Assembly: GCA_963969345.1 (NCBI GenBank)
Contig: OZ017768.1
Span: 1,054,001-1,118,000, forward strand
Reading direction: 5' to 3'
DNA: 64,000 bases
From: Turbatrix aceti
Lineage: Eukaryota > Nematoda > Chromadorea > Rhabditida > Panagrolaimidae
The notes below the pieces were generated by a model. That model worked only from the letters and a program-made list of their open reading frames with translations. It did no database searches and was not told the origin of the DNA. Both the position numbers and the translations under genes were made by a program. Of this stretch, positions 38,126 to 48,557 are shown piece after piece (within the stretch, counting starts at the first letter, position 1; each line of letters opens with the position of its first letter).

Positions 38126-38667
38126 ACAAAATTTTTGAAATTTTACTTGGAGCACTGGCGATTTTCGTTCCGCTCCCGCTCTGCTCATGAGCGGGAACAG
38201 AGCGAGCGGCAGAGTTAAAAAAAATAAAGAGCGCGAGCGGAACGAGCGCAAAAAAATTAATGGAGCGGGAGCGAAGCGAGCGATGGGAAAAGAAAAATAT
38301 AAGGAGCGAGCGAGAAAATTTAAAAAATAAAAGAGCGGGAGCGGAGCGAGCGGTACAAAAAGTCAAATTAGAAAACCCTGCTTCTTATTAGTGCTTTTAA
38401 AATTGACTCATTCCACACTTTTTTCGCAGAAAGTGTTGTAAATGAGATGATTCTCTGACTTCAGAGAATGAAAATGTGTCGAAATCAGGGTTTTCTAATT
38501 TGACTTTTTGTACCGCTCGCTCCGCTCCCGCTCTTTTATTTTTTAAATTTTCTCGCTCGCTCCTTATATTTTTCCTTTTTCACCGCTCGCTCCGCTCGCT
38601 CCGCTCCCACAGAGCGGGAGCGGAACGAAAATCGCCAGGGCTCCAAGTAAAATTTCAAAAATTTTGT
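38126..38667. repeat. 542-bp palindrome built from GC-rich units
   Basis: Outer arms beginning at 38126 and ending at 38667 are reverse complements (ACAAAATTTTTGAAATTTTA and its complement). Inside lie repeats of the GCTCGCTCCGCTCCCGCTC type in opposite orientation on the two sides, separated by AT-rich spacers that are themselves inverted copies. The centre (about 38383-38483) is unique. The left arm is longer than the right, with an indel. Confidence 0.7.
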
Positions 38668-38829
38668 GCCAAATTGGGGGCAAAATTCAAATTCAAAGGT
38701 TTTTCAGGTGTTGAGACAAATTTTAGCGACAAATTTACCCGAAAGTGAACGAAAATAATAAATATTCAGACAAATTGCCACAAATTGTTAGTGTTTTTGG
38801 AACTGAATTTGATTTTCGCTCTTTCAAGA

Positions 38830-39015
38830 TTTGTGCGCTCGCTCCGCTCCCGCTCCTTTGATTTTAAATTTTTTTGCGTTCGCTCCGCTCCCGCTCTTTT
38901 ACTTTTTAAATTTTCTCGCTCGCTCCGCTCCCGCTCCTTATTTTTTCTGTCTTTTACCGCTCGCTCCGCTCCAGCTCAGGAGCAGAGCGGGAGCGGAGCG
39001 AAGAGCGGAGCGATT
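38830..39015. repeat. Array of GC-rich GCTCGCTCCGCTCCCGCTC units
   Basis: At least four units share the core TCGCTCCGCTCCCGCTC and are separated by AT-rich spacers of 15-30 bp. At about 38960-39010 the units turn into their reverse complement, forming a hairpin. It is the same family as the palindrome at 38126-38667. Confidence 0.65.
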
Positions 39016-39536
39016 TCAGGAGCGGTCGAAAACCCTGGTCGAAATGACTGAAATGTCGAAAATGGTATTATAATCCTTCAATTCTATACTACTAGCCAGC
39101 GAAGGGGCCGCGAAGCGCCCCGTATTGGAGATCAGGAGATTAGCGAGCGAGCGGACATTACTATAAAACCGGAACGCGAGCGCGCTAATTTTAGTTAAAA
39201 AAAAATAAGTAAAAATCTAAAGTTTCAATCTAAATGTAGCCAGTGATTCGTGAAAAAACCGGTTTCCATATCAGTTGCAAAATGTATGTTATTTAGGTTA
39301 AATTTAGGTTATCCAAGAATGTAGTCAAAAAGTTTATAATGCATACCGCTTTTTGCACTCACTCAAACAGGACTGCTGATATAAAATCTTCATAGTAAAT
39401 AAATATGTCACAAGAAAATCCGGAACACGTTTTCCGAATTTCTAATTTTCAAATCCAAACGCCCCTTAAAAATATCTAGATCTGTCAATTAGCTGTGTAT
39501 GTATCGTAGTACTCAATCACTGTAAAAAAATTAATC

Positions 39537-41942
39537 ATGAAAACTACGTCGCCTTCATCCAACAAAAAAAATCGTTCAGAAATACAATGTCTCCGTTGCG
39601 TTGCAATCTGTGCTGTTTTGGGATTTCATTTGTTTCCAACATTCCTACCCCAAGGATATTTGGGTGTTGATGTGTAAGTTTGTGCATGTCCCAGCCTTGT
39701 TTTATGTGTAAATTTTTAGATTTTTCGTTCTATCCGGATACCTAATGACTATGATACTGAAGTTTTCGTCTACAAAAAAACTTTCTGTTGTCGTTGCTTT
39801 GGATTTCTATCGAAGAAGACTCAAGCGCCTGATGCCTGCTTATTTGAGTGCCATACTTTTAACAATGATTCTTGGTGCGTTCATCTTAACAAAATTAGAT
39901 TATGAATTTCTACAACAAGACGGATTACTGGCATCCGTATTTGGAACGAACTTTGAAGGCCTCATAAAACATCAGGACTACTTTCAACTCGTGGCTACCA
40001 AAAAGTTTTTACTCCATACATGGTCACTGTCCGTCGAAGTGCAGTACTATATTGTGGCACCTTTTGTGTTGGCATGGATTTCGGTGTCAAGACATCCGAT
40101 TTACATGACTTTGGTTTTTTCAATCATAAGTTGGGGTTTTCAAGCATTCTCTATGAAATACGAAGCACTGTCGTTTTATTCTACTACAGCCAGATTGTGG
40201 CAGTTTTTACTCGGCACTTTGGTGTACCACATAGAACAGAAACGAGATGCTACAAAGTACGTATACGATTGAAATGAGTATTTATTAAAAAAAACTAATT
40301 TAAGCGAAAACTTATCAGGCGGAGATCATGAAACGTTGTTACCATCTGAGAACTTTGCATTGTCGCCTAAGGTTTCCCAAAATGGCAAATTTCATACCAA
40401 TAAACAAATTCTAGCTATCATTTTTCTCACTGCCTTGTGCTTTATGCCATCGTTAAGTAAATTTCTCTCGTACAAGACCACAGTTCGCACAATAACTACA
40501 GTTTTAACTGCCTACATCGTTTATCTTGGTCCCCTCAAGCTACCTGATTCTATTGTAACCAAAAGCATATTGTATCTCGGTGACATTTCATACTCCGTTT
40601 ACCTCATTCACTGGCCATTGGAAGTTTTCGTGCAATACCAATACCCATATATCGGTTATCGTTACATTTTGCTGGTGGTCATATTTGCAGTTTCTATCCT
40701 TCACTACGAACTTCTTGAAAAAGCTCTTCTACGTGCATCCAATCAGACCGTATCGTGTTTTTGCGGCATGCTATTTGTATTGATTGTCGCTCAATGCATA
40801 GCGCCCGGCGGGGTTCAACGATTACTCCCCAAAAACCCGAATAAACTTATTGCACTAAATTCAGATTACGCATACTGTAATTTAACGCATGAATGCAACT
40901 TTGATCCAGAAATAACAAAATACTATCCAAGATCCACTCAAGAATTTGCATACGCATGTACGGCTGAAGGAAATGGAAATTTGACCGTTTTCGTGGTAGG
41001 AAACAGCTTTGCCCTGCGTCAATTTGATGCCGTTCAATCAGCTTTTCGCAGACGATTCAAAAAAATGTACTACATGATGCGTCCATCGTGTCTTATTTTC
41101 GAAAACATAAATTCCTATTTAGAAAAACGTTTTCAATGCGACGAAATGGGAAATAAGACTCATATTTTCATGAAAGAAATCCGTCCTGACATAACCATTG
41201 TTATACAAGGGTTTGTGTAACTTAAAAAAAAATAAAAAAATTAATACCAAATCTTTTCATTTCAGAAGTTTCAGCGGTCTACTCTCAAAAAAAGTAGCAT
41301 ATCCGGAAGACGTCAAAAATGAATCCCTTGTCCTAGGCATGAAACACTTTATACAGATTTATTCAAGCTATACTCGTAAACTGATTATCGTGGAGCCCCA
41401 TGGAACTACCACGCACAATCCCGCTCAAAAAATGGCTCAATTGCTAAAGACTGGACAACCCCTGGATCACTACTACCTGCCAATGAAGGATTACAAGAAT
41501 TCACAAATGTACATACGGTGGCGGCACCAAACAGCCATGGAAGGGTGCCAAAACTGTATGACTATTAATCAAACAAGTTTATTTTGTCACGAAGACACTC
41601 AGAAGTGTGATTTATACGACAAAGNNNNNNNNNNNNNNNNNNNNNNNNNNNNNNNNNNNNNNNNNNNNNNNNNNNNNNNNNNNNNNNNNNNNNNNNNNNN
41701 NNNNNNNNNNNNNNNNNNNNNNNNNNNNNNNNNNNNNNNNNNNNNNNNNNNNNNNNNNNNNNNNNNNNNNNNNNNNNNNNNNNNNNNNNNNNNNNNNNNN
41801 NNNNNNNNNNNNNNNNNNNNNNNNCACAAAATTATCACTTTTTTGTGATTCAAAGCATTTGTCCATAAGTGGAATCGAGAGAGTTCAGCCGTTGTACGAA
41901 CAAGCTATTGATGAGGTACTTAACGAAATGGGTGACCAATAA
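39537..41942 (+). CDS. OAC-type O-acyltransferase (acyltransferase-3 plus SGNH domain)
   Basis: A membrane acyltransferase of the type expanded in nematodes (OAC family); substrate unknown. Exons: 39537-39673, 39720-40256, 40305-41210, 41266-41942, the last containing a 200-N gap. The N-terminal part shows acyltransferase-3 signatures: the conserved His in FHLFPTFLPQGYLG, GVDVFFVLSGYLM across the first intron, RRRLKRLMPAYL, HTWSLSVEVQYY, and GDISYSVYLIHWPLE. Around ten hydrophobic segments follow. The extracytoplasmic C-terminal part has SGNH-like blocks: VGNSFALRQ (serine block) and CDSKHLS (Asp-x-x-His block) after the gap. Spliced length cannot be checked because the gap size is a placeholder. 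The start ATG lies eight codons before the first conserved residues. Confidence 0.85.
41625..41824. other. Assembly gap (200 N)
   Basis: Exactly 200 N, a common placeholder length. It lies inside the last exon of the acyltransferase, within the SGNH domain, so that protein is incomplete in this assembly. Confidence 0.95.
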
Positions 41943-42932
41943 ATAAATATAATGTGAGGCATGAAACACTTTATAAGGCGCTTTTGCTGAGTAAAGTAAA
42001 GTAAGATATAAATATGTCAGAATGGCGGAACAAAAAAATAGTAATAAAAAATAACAAAAAATAAAAAAAATATATAATTAAAAAAATAATTAAAAAAATA
42101 AATATGTCAGTGTGAGCTACTTTTTGCTTGCCATCTTGCTTGCCGTCTTACAGCAAAAAGTATTTCCTTGTCATTTTTCTCAAGTCATAGCAGCACTTTT
42201 TTGCGCGCTTTGCGTTCAAAAGTAAGAGCTGGGAAGGTTTTGCAGAACTTTGCAGAACTGGGAAAAGTTTTCTCTTTCTTTCATGTGCATTCGTCACAAC
42301 TTTTGTGCGTCTGGTCTTCAGCCTCCCCATCCCCTCTTTCAGCGTGCGCTGTTTGCGAATCGTTGCGATAGGTGAGACCTCCCCCAACACTCCTTTCACA
42401 GATCTAAAGCTCCATACTTTGTATTGTTCCCTAAGAATGCCTTATAAGGTATTTGGAAGATCTTCGAACGAATATGGACCATAAAAATACCCTATAGGAC
42501 AAAAAGCGGGGAATGGTTTGACGACGCGTCGCGGCGCATCGCGCAGCCATATGGCAGCGTATGAATCTTATAAGCCAAAAATATGATCTTACGGACTTGT
42601 ATTTTTTTTCTTTTCTGCGATGCGAAAAACGATCAAGTTTGGTTTTGATGCCGGCAACACAAGATTAAAACAAGTTTCAAAATTAATTTTTTTAAATTTC
42701 AAATTACCATTTGCTAACTTATGAAATTTTGCATAATTGTCTTTTACAGTTTAAGAAAATCCTACATTGTTTGACGACTGCTTTGCAAAAAAAACGATCA
42801 ATCAATTCTTGCACTTCAAAAACTGCAATTAATCATTTGAAATACCTATCACAATATAAATCAATACTTCATAAAACAAAGCAAGCACCTGTTTCAGATA
42901 CATAATTTTTACTCGCAAATTGAAACAAAGAT
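41943..42932. other. Intergenic region without recognised genes
   Basis: An AT-rich block at 42030-42105 is followed by moderately GC-rich sequence with small palindromes (for example GACGCGTCGCGGCGC near 42523). No gene model is convincing. Confidence 0.4.
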
Positions 42933-43200
42933 ATGCGATTGTCGTATTTCGGAATATTTTTTGTAATTTTGATAACTTCGGCTCTTTTTATGTCACCTGC
43001 TTCCGGCTACGAAAGCAAGAAGAATCGACGTTTGTCAAATTGCAGCAACAACGCTTGCAATACTAATTGCAAGGAAGGAAAGGTATGTTAGAAAAATTTT
43101 TGTTTTTATGAAAACAACTTTTTAGTCGCTAAACATCAAGTGGCGCATTTCTGGCAAATGCATCAGCGATGATACATGTGAATGCAGCTTGACAACTTGA
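42933..43200 (+). CDS. Secreted CS-alpha-beta (defensin-like) peptide
   Basis: Two exons, 42933-43082 and 43126-43200, encode 74 aa. The N-terminal hydrophobic stretch (YFGIFFVILITSALFMSPAS) is a clear signal peptide. The mature part holds exactly six cysteines with spacing C-x4-C-x3-C-x15-C-x5-C-x-C. This includes the CxxxC and CxC pair that define the cysteine-stabilised alpha-beta fold of invertebrate and nematode defensin-like peptides. A basic KKNRR segment just before the first cysteine could be a propeptide processing site. An antimicrobial role is an inference from the fold only. It is too short to be found by usual length cut-offs. Confidence 0.6.
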
Positions 43201-43503
43201 GAAGTATTTCTGTTAGATTCTGGAAGCAAATTGTTTCAATCAAATGTTTCATGTACTTTCATTCATTTTTTCATTTAGAAATTATTGTTTTTCACAAAAA
43301 TAAATGTTTATGTTTACAAAATTTGAGCGGTCTTACGACGAAAATACTTCATTTTACCGTAATATTTTATTCTTACAGTGTGTGATTTTTCGGTACTTCT
43401 GAAAACTCCCAAACCGCTAACATAAAAAATGCTAATTTAAAAAATGCTAATGCCGTTCTTCTAACCAGTACTCAGCGCTGTTGATTCCGATTGACTCACT
43501 AAC

Positions 43504-44562
43504 ATGTATACACTCACGTCAAACCGCACGCCCTCTGGGTCGTCAAGAAAGTCATCAGAACCACAGCAGCATCAATCGGAGCACCGTTCCTTCCGTTGTT
43601 CAGACTTCGACGGCTACAGTATCATCGGAAAAGGCGCTTTTGCTGACGTTTACGAAGCCCGAAACATTGATCAAGATTTTCGAGTGGCACTCAAAATTGT
43701 CGTCAAAAAAGATCTCAGACAAAAAGGCATTAAAAAAGAGCAGCTTTGTCGAGAAGTCGAAATCCAGCACGGTCTCCGGCACAAACACATTCTACGCCTT
43801 TTTGCCTATTTTGAAGACGACGACAGGTGCTATATTGTACTCGAAGTCGGCAGGGGATCAGTGTACCGGTTGCTGATTGAGAAAGTGCGCTTGACGCTCT
43901 ACAGAACGTGCTACATCTTGGATTCCGTTGCTGATGCTCTCATTTACTGTCATAGCAAAGGTTGGTTAAAACAGATAATTCGTGATTACAGTATTTTTTT
44001 TAGGAGTCGTCCATCGGGATCTGAAACCAGAAAACGTGATTTTGGCAACATCTGCGCTAATTCCCAAGCTCTGTGATTTTGGATGGGCAGTCAAAGACGA
44101 CGCACGGAAGCCTCGAAATACGATATGTGGAACGGAAGATTACGTCGCTCCCGAACTTGCCAACGGCGACGAATACGACTACCGTGTGGACAACTGGGCA
44201 CTAGGAGTATTGGCTTACGAGTGTCTCACCGGTCAGCTGCCTCATCGCCAAGAACTTGATCAGGCACCCCTCGGTGGCATTCACAGGCGAGGATACGTTT
44301 TCAGTTTGATTGTCAAATGCAATTATGACGATGCGGTCATCACTTTGCCTGGACAAATCGCAAATATTGCTCGGAATGTTGGTTTTGTTGTTACTTTTTG
44401 TGTTTTACATTTAAAAAATGTTTTTTTTAGCTTCTTCGACCTAATGTCGCCGAACGGATGGAGTTATCAGATCTCGTCAAGGAACCTTTTCTTCGTGAAC
44501 AAGTTGCAATGTATCACAAAATTTGTCGTGATCGGTGTACAAGTGTGACTAGTCAAAAATAA
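43504..44562 (+). CDS. Aurora-like serine/threonine protein kinase
   Basis: Exons 43504-43960, 44004-44377 and 44431-44562 give 963 nt, 320 aa. The catalytic domain occupies nearly the whole protein after a 30-residue Ser/Gln-rich leader. Visible motifs: glycine loop GKGAFADVYEA, catalytic lysine in VALKIV, REVEIQHGLRHKHILRLFAYF, HRDLKPEN across the first intron, and DFGW, whose Trp is characteristic of Aurora kinases. T-loop RNTICGTEDYVAPEL and NWALGVLAYECLTGQLPH are also present. The pattern points to the Aurora family, which controls mitotic chromosome segregation. It is a divergent member: the hinge reads LEVGRGSVYRLL and the T-loop GTEDYVAPE differs from the usual GTLDYLPPE. The kinase appears active by motif. 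PLK4-like is a less likely alternative. Confidence 0.78.
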
Positions 44563-44690
44563 ATGGTGACTTATACCGCAATAAGACGCGACAAGAGCTT
44601 TCCTTGTTTTTATGTATGTAAGAATAATTGATCATTGATCATTGACAATGAAATAAGTAAACATATGGTCTCTGAATGTTCGTCGACAAG

Positions 44691-44840
44691 AAAAGATATG
44701 TTGGATTCATCATTGAGATTGGTAGACGAAGCTGTCGTCGCAATCGGGGACTCCCCCGCGCCGGGAATCACGGCCGACGACGTCGAAGCTGTCGGGGGGA
44801 CCTTCTTATCCGTCGGCGGAGGCATCGAAGAGACAGGCAC
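44691..44840 (-). pseudogene. Inverted fragment of the BCL7 gene
   Basis: About 150 bp match, in reverse orientation and at roughly 95 percent by eye, the middle of the BCL7 gene at 46566-46720. The fragment lacks the conserved BCL7 N-terminus and the C-terminus, and its open frame runs into unrelated sequence. It is a partial inverted duplication rather than a gene. Confidence 0.75.
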
Positions 44841-45016
44841 CGTACTTTTTCGATAGCCAGTTATAACAGATCATCATCGACACGACCGGACGTGAAGCTA
44901 TCGTAATCCCGGACCGGGATTTTTCACGGTATCTTTAACTTTACCAACATCGGCCAGTTTCGACCAACTTTATTTTACAGTACTAATAAATTTAAGACAA
45001 AAAAGCAGTACTAAAA

Positions 45017-46008
45017 TCATTTGTTTGGTTTTGAAGCTGGCGTACTTGCAAAACTAGCATCAGCGGTACCCTGCGATGACGTTTTTGGTTCTTCAATTAT
45101 TCTCCTGGGCACGATAGCGTCACCTGTATCTGATTTCACCGGACAAGTGCGAAAGTTGAAAAGGACATCGACGACCGTGGCAACGTTGCCGATAATGATT
45201 GCCACGCTCACGATTACGATGAAGAACGTCAACTGTCCTACGGTGTTAAATTCGTGTCGATGGGTAAATAGATCATACGATTTCTGAGCAATGGCCTTGA
45301 TTCCGGGGATGGTGAAATGTCGTGTAGCCATTCCAGGATGTCTTAAATTCATATGGAAGTCCAAGAGCGCAATATCAAGCAAGGCATGAACAGAATCATT
45401 GAAGCCGTCTACACCGTCAGTGTACTTGATGAATCCGGCAGGTGAGGTGTAGACAGCGGTGAATGCAGCGCTGTTATTATCATTTTTGCTGTACGAGAGT
45501 TCGCTGTGTGCGGCATTCAGCTGGATGACTATGCAAGTGGAATTTGTGAATTCTATTTCGCACGCACCCGCATTCAAGTCTTCGTTGAGGGCAAATACAA
45601 AGCATGTTTCTTTTTGCTTGCTTAACTGCAAAATTAGAAATCAGTGGACACAAAACATGCGAACACTCACGTAATTAATGATTGCTTCACAGTACTTTGC
45701 TGGGTGCTTAGAATACTGCTCTTTTGTCTAAAAAAATACAGTATACGTATAATATTTGCGTGTCAACAAAAACCTACGTAGTTTCCTATCGATTGTTCCG
45801 CCAGCTCTTCGATAACAATATCAAAATATGAGCCTGTACCCAGCATAAAAATCTTCACAACACCAAGGCCGCCATTTTTGTCATCAAAGAGTTCGTGGAT
45901 TCTTCTTACTACCATGAATACTTCACCATCGTCGAATTCGGCGTAGACTGTAGCGCCGTAGAGACAGAGTGACACGCAAAGCACACAAAGCAAACTGCTT
46001 AGCGTCAT
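45017..46008 (-). CDS. Type I membrane protein of unknown family
   Basis: Exons (minus strand): 45778-46008, 45671-45727, 45017-45625; 897 nt, 298 aa. The first ATG (46008) opens directly on a signal peptide (TLSSLLCVLCVSLCLYG). The extracellular part is about 220 residues with several cysteines. A transmembrane segment follows near residues 227-250 (GQLTFFIVIVSVAIIIGNVA), then a Pro/Ser/Thr-rich cytoplasmic tail of about 50 residues. The middle exon is a 57-nt cassette flanked by clean splice sites. No known domain is recognised; a nematode-restricted cell-surface protein is likely. Confidence 0.55.
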
Positions 46009-46422
46009 CTGCAGCAGGGGTCGTTTGACGAACAAAGCGTTTGACAGAGCTTGGTAAGATTGCCTTCTTTAATTTTTATATATGCGTATGGAAATTTTTT
46101 ATTTGTATATATATGCCAATTTTTTGAAAATGGAATAATGGAAAATGGCGTCATCGGTTCAACATTGACGATTTATTAAAAAAAAAAAACTACATGAGCT
46201 GTGACAAAAAGCAATCGTAAATGAATTTTGATTTAGTTTTGTTGGCAAAACAAAAGCGCAAAAAAACGCGCGCGTGCACAATTTTTCTCCTCTCGACGCG
46301 AAAAAATCTCGTGTTTTTATTCTCGCTTTTCTTTTTTTCAGCGCTTATTCACAGCGTCTTTTTTCGCTTCCTTCGCTTCCTCCTTCATCTTCTTCTTGTC
46401 ACCCCAAGCTATGGTATCCGTC

Positions 46423-46845
46423 ATGTCGCGTAGCCAGCGGGCAGAAACTCGTAACCGTGCCAAGGATGATCTCAAACGCGTCATGAATGCCATCGAAAAA
46501 GTACGTAAGTGGGAGCGTCGATGGGTTGTCCTCCGTGACACGCAGCTCGTCGTGCCAAAGTGGTTGCCTGTCTCTTCGATGCCTCCGCCGACAGATAAGA
46601 AGGTTCCCCCGACAGCTTCGACGTCATCGGCCGTGATTCCCGGCGCGGGGGAGTCCACGATTGCGACGACAGCTTCGTCTACCAATCTCAACGATGAATC
46701 CAATATCTCTTTTCCCGTCGGCGAAGATTCACAGACCCAGACCATGGATCCCAGCGATTATTCGCGGACGAATGGAAGCGGCGCTGCTCCCACCGGATCA
46801 ACGGATTTCAGCAGTCTCGCGAAGGAAACCGTCAAAGACGCCTGA
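46423..46845 (+). CDS. bcl-7: BCL7 family subunit of SWI/SNF chromatin remodelling complex
   Basis: BCL7 proteins are accessory subunits of BAF/SWI-SNF complexes that bind the nucleosome acidic patch region. The single exon encodes 140 aa. The N-terminal 48 residues match the family closely: [20 protein letters not shown] followed by [15 protein letters not shown] and KWLPV. The ATG at 46423 ([10 protein letters not shown]) is chosen because BCL7 proteins begin at this point; an in-frame ATG lies at 46411. The rest is a low-complexity Ser/Thr/Pro-rich tail, as in the family. The absence of introns is unusual beside its neighbours. A fragment of its middle lies inverted 1.7 kb upstream. Confidence 0.9.
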   Translation: MSRSQRAETRNRAKDDLKRVMNAIEKVRKWERRWVVLRDTQLVVPKWLPVSSMPPPTDKKVPPTASTSSAVIPGAGESTIATTASSTNLNDESNISFPVGEDSQTQTMDPSDYSRTNGSGAAPTGSTDFSSLAKETVKDA

Positions 46846-47194
46846 ATTAACACTTTTTACTTTCACCAGTTTTTTTTTCTTTTCTAATTTTTTTGTTTTT
46901 ATTTACCTCAAAGTTACCCATTCATTCATTCATTCCTGGAGGCATTTATTTTTTTGCTTTATCTCATATATTGGATATCTGTTGACAATACACTGTTTTA
47001 TTTTTTTTCGGAGTAAATTTTGCTTTTTATGTGCGAATAAAATTGGTTTTTAAAAATATTTTTCATATTTGTGTCACACCTGGGGAGTCTGGTTCAGGGG
47101 ATGAGTATAATTTTAAATTTAAAAATGTTCGTTTGAACACAGATTTTTTTATTTTACGAAAGGTAAAGAAATATTATCATTCATGGATTATATC

Positions 47195-47380
47195 AATCGA
47201 CGTAGTTTTTCCTATACTACGTCGATTCAGTTCATCAGTTGAAAATGTAAAAATTTAGGTTTACTACCTTAAAAATGCCGAAATTTGCATTTGAAAAAAA
47301 GGTCACAATGGCAACATTGGTTTCGGCATTTTTCAAGGTAATAATTTTTCATGCAACCATTCAACTCATGAAAAATTATT
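47195..47380. repeat. Three consecutive hairpins, MITE-like
   Basis: Hairpin 1: AATCGACGTAG and its complement (47195-47227). Hairpin 2: about 20-bp arms around CCTTAAAAATGCCGAAA and its complement (47262-47343). Hairpin 3: AATAATTTTTCATG and its complement (47340-47380). Adjacent and partly overlapping, they suggest nested miniature elements. Confidence 0.55.
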
Positions 47381-47595
47381 ATCATGAATAATTATGTCAG
47401 TTAAAAATGAATTAGATAGCTTGATCTGAGTGAGTAGGTAAAACTTGCAAAACCTCACGTAATTGTCAAAAATGCCGACGAACACACAACACGACAAAAA
47501 AAATAATGTAAATTGGTTGAATTTGTTGTCGTTTTGTTTGTCGTGGTATTTTTTTCCATTTTTGATATTGGAAAATACTTGGATTGTTTTTTCAG

Positions 47596-47679
47596 TCACC
47601 CCCGACTTCTTCGTCTTCTCGATACATTCTTCCATCGTTAGCGTGTCAAATTCCTCTTCTTTTCTCACAGAAAGATCAA
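47596..47679. other. Orphan exon-like segment
   Basis: Eighty-four bases lie on the plus strand between TTTTTTCAG and GTAAGT, both consensus sites. Plus-strand frames are open, but the minus-strand frame (RKEEEFDTLTMEECIEKTKK) has the more coding-like composition. It could be an exon of an unseen isoform, an antisense exon or a captured gene fragment. It is not recognised. Confidence 0.25.
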
Positions 47680-48557
47680 GTAAGTTTTTTTTGCGATTTG
47701 CGGCAATATTTATTACAAGCTAGCGTGCAAAGCCATCGTTAGGTCGATAACGCGTCGATTGGGTCAGTCAGGGCATTATTAGAATTGAAAGAAAGAATAA
47801 TACTTGTTTACCAGTGCCGTAATAGCAGTATTATACACCTAGGCCACTTTTTTTACGGCCTCGCCCGGGCCGGCAAAAAATCGGCCCGTTGAGAGCCTTG
47901 GTTACCGTTGAGAGCCTTGGCGAACGTTTGCGTTCGTTAGAACAGATAAAATTTTTCCTGTTTGTGTTCGTTCGCGAACAAGGTCAAAATTGTTCGCGTT
48001 CGTTCGGTTTTTCGAAAAATTCAGAAAAATTGTTTGTTTTCGTTTGCGAACAAAAAAAGGCTGTTTGCTCAACCCTGGTTGCTACCAATTCAGGTGCGAA
48101 AATAATGCAAACGGCTGTGCCGTGGTTCGTTGCTACCGATCTGCAGACGCACAACGTCCGTTTTGCATCTAAATTTTTTTCAGACCGGCCACGCGGTTTG
48201 CCGGCTGGATTTTATGCCTTGGTGTATGGCCAACTAAATTTTAGCCCTTGGAACCAACATTGGAACCAACATCGTGTGTTCTGCTAGAACTCATTGCAAG
48301 CGGAAAATACATACATAATCGCGTGGGATCCTATAATTGATAAAGTTATGAAAATTACGTTAGGATATTTGCATGCATCTGGTCTAATGATAACTAACCA
48401 CTGAGTAATAGTGAAATAAAAAAAAATAAAAAAAATTTGCATGCATGATTTTCGACAACCTGTGGAGTTGAAAAAATACAAAATGTTGTTCGAAGCGGTC
48501 GGTAGCTACCAGTTTTCGCAACAAAGAATTGTCTTCACGTAGCGTTTGTCTTCAGGC

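Larger units (their letters stand above)
46846..48557. other. Intergenic region with hairpin elements
   Basis: No complete gene is seen. The region holds three hairpins (47195-47380), one exon-like segment (47596-47679), a tandem GTTGAGAGCCTTGG duplication near 47890-47920 and CGAAC-rich sequence at 47925-48055 resembling that at 51800-51890. The open frame at 47889-48287 follows this low-complexity repeat and is not taken as a gene. Confidence 0.4.

Noticed and set aside
38476..39073. Open frames rich in Arg/Ser/Pro/Leu
   Set aside because: They translate the GC-rich repeat units and have no independent support.
47889..48287. 132-codon open frame
   Set aside because: It lies on CGAAC-type low-complexity repeats with a tandem duplication and lacks splice or homology evidence.
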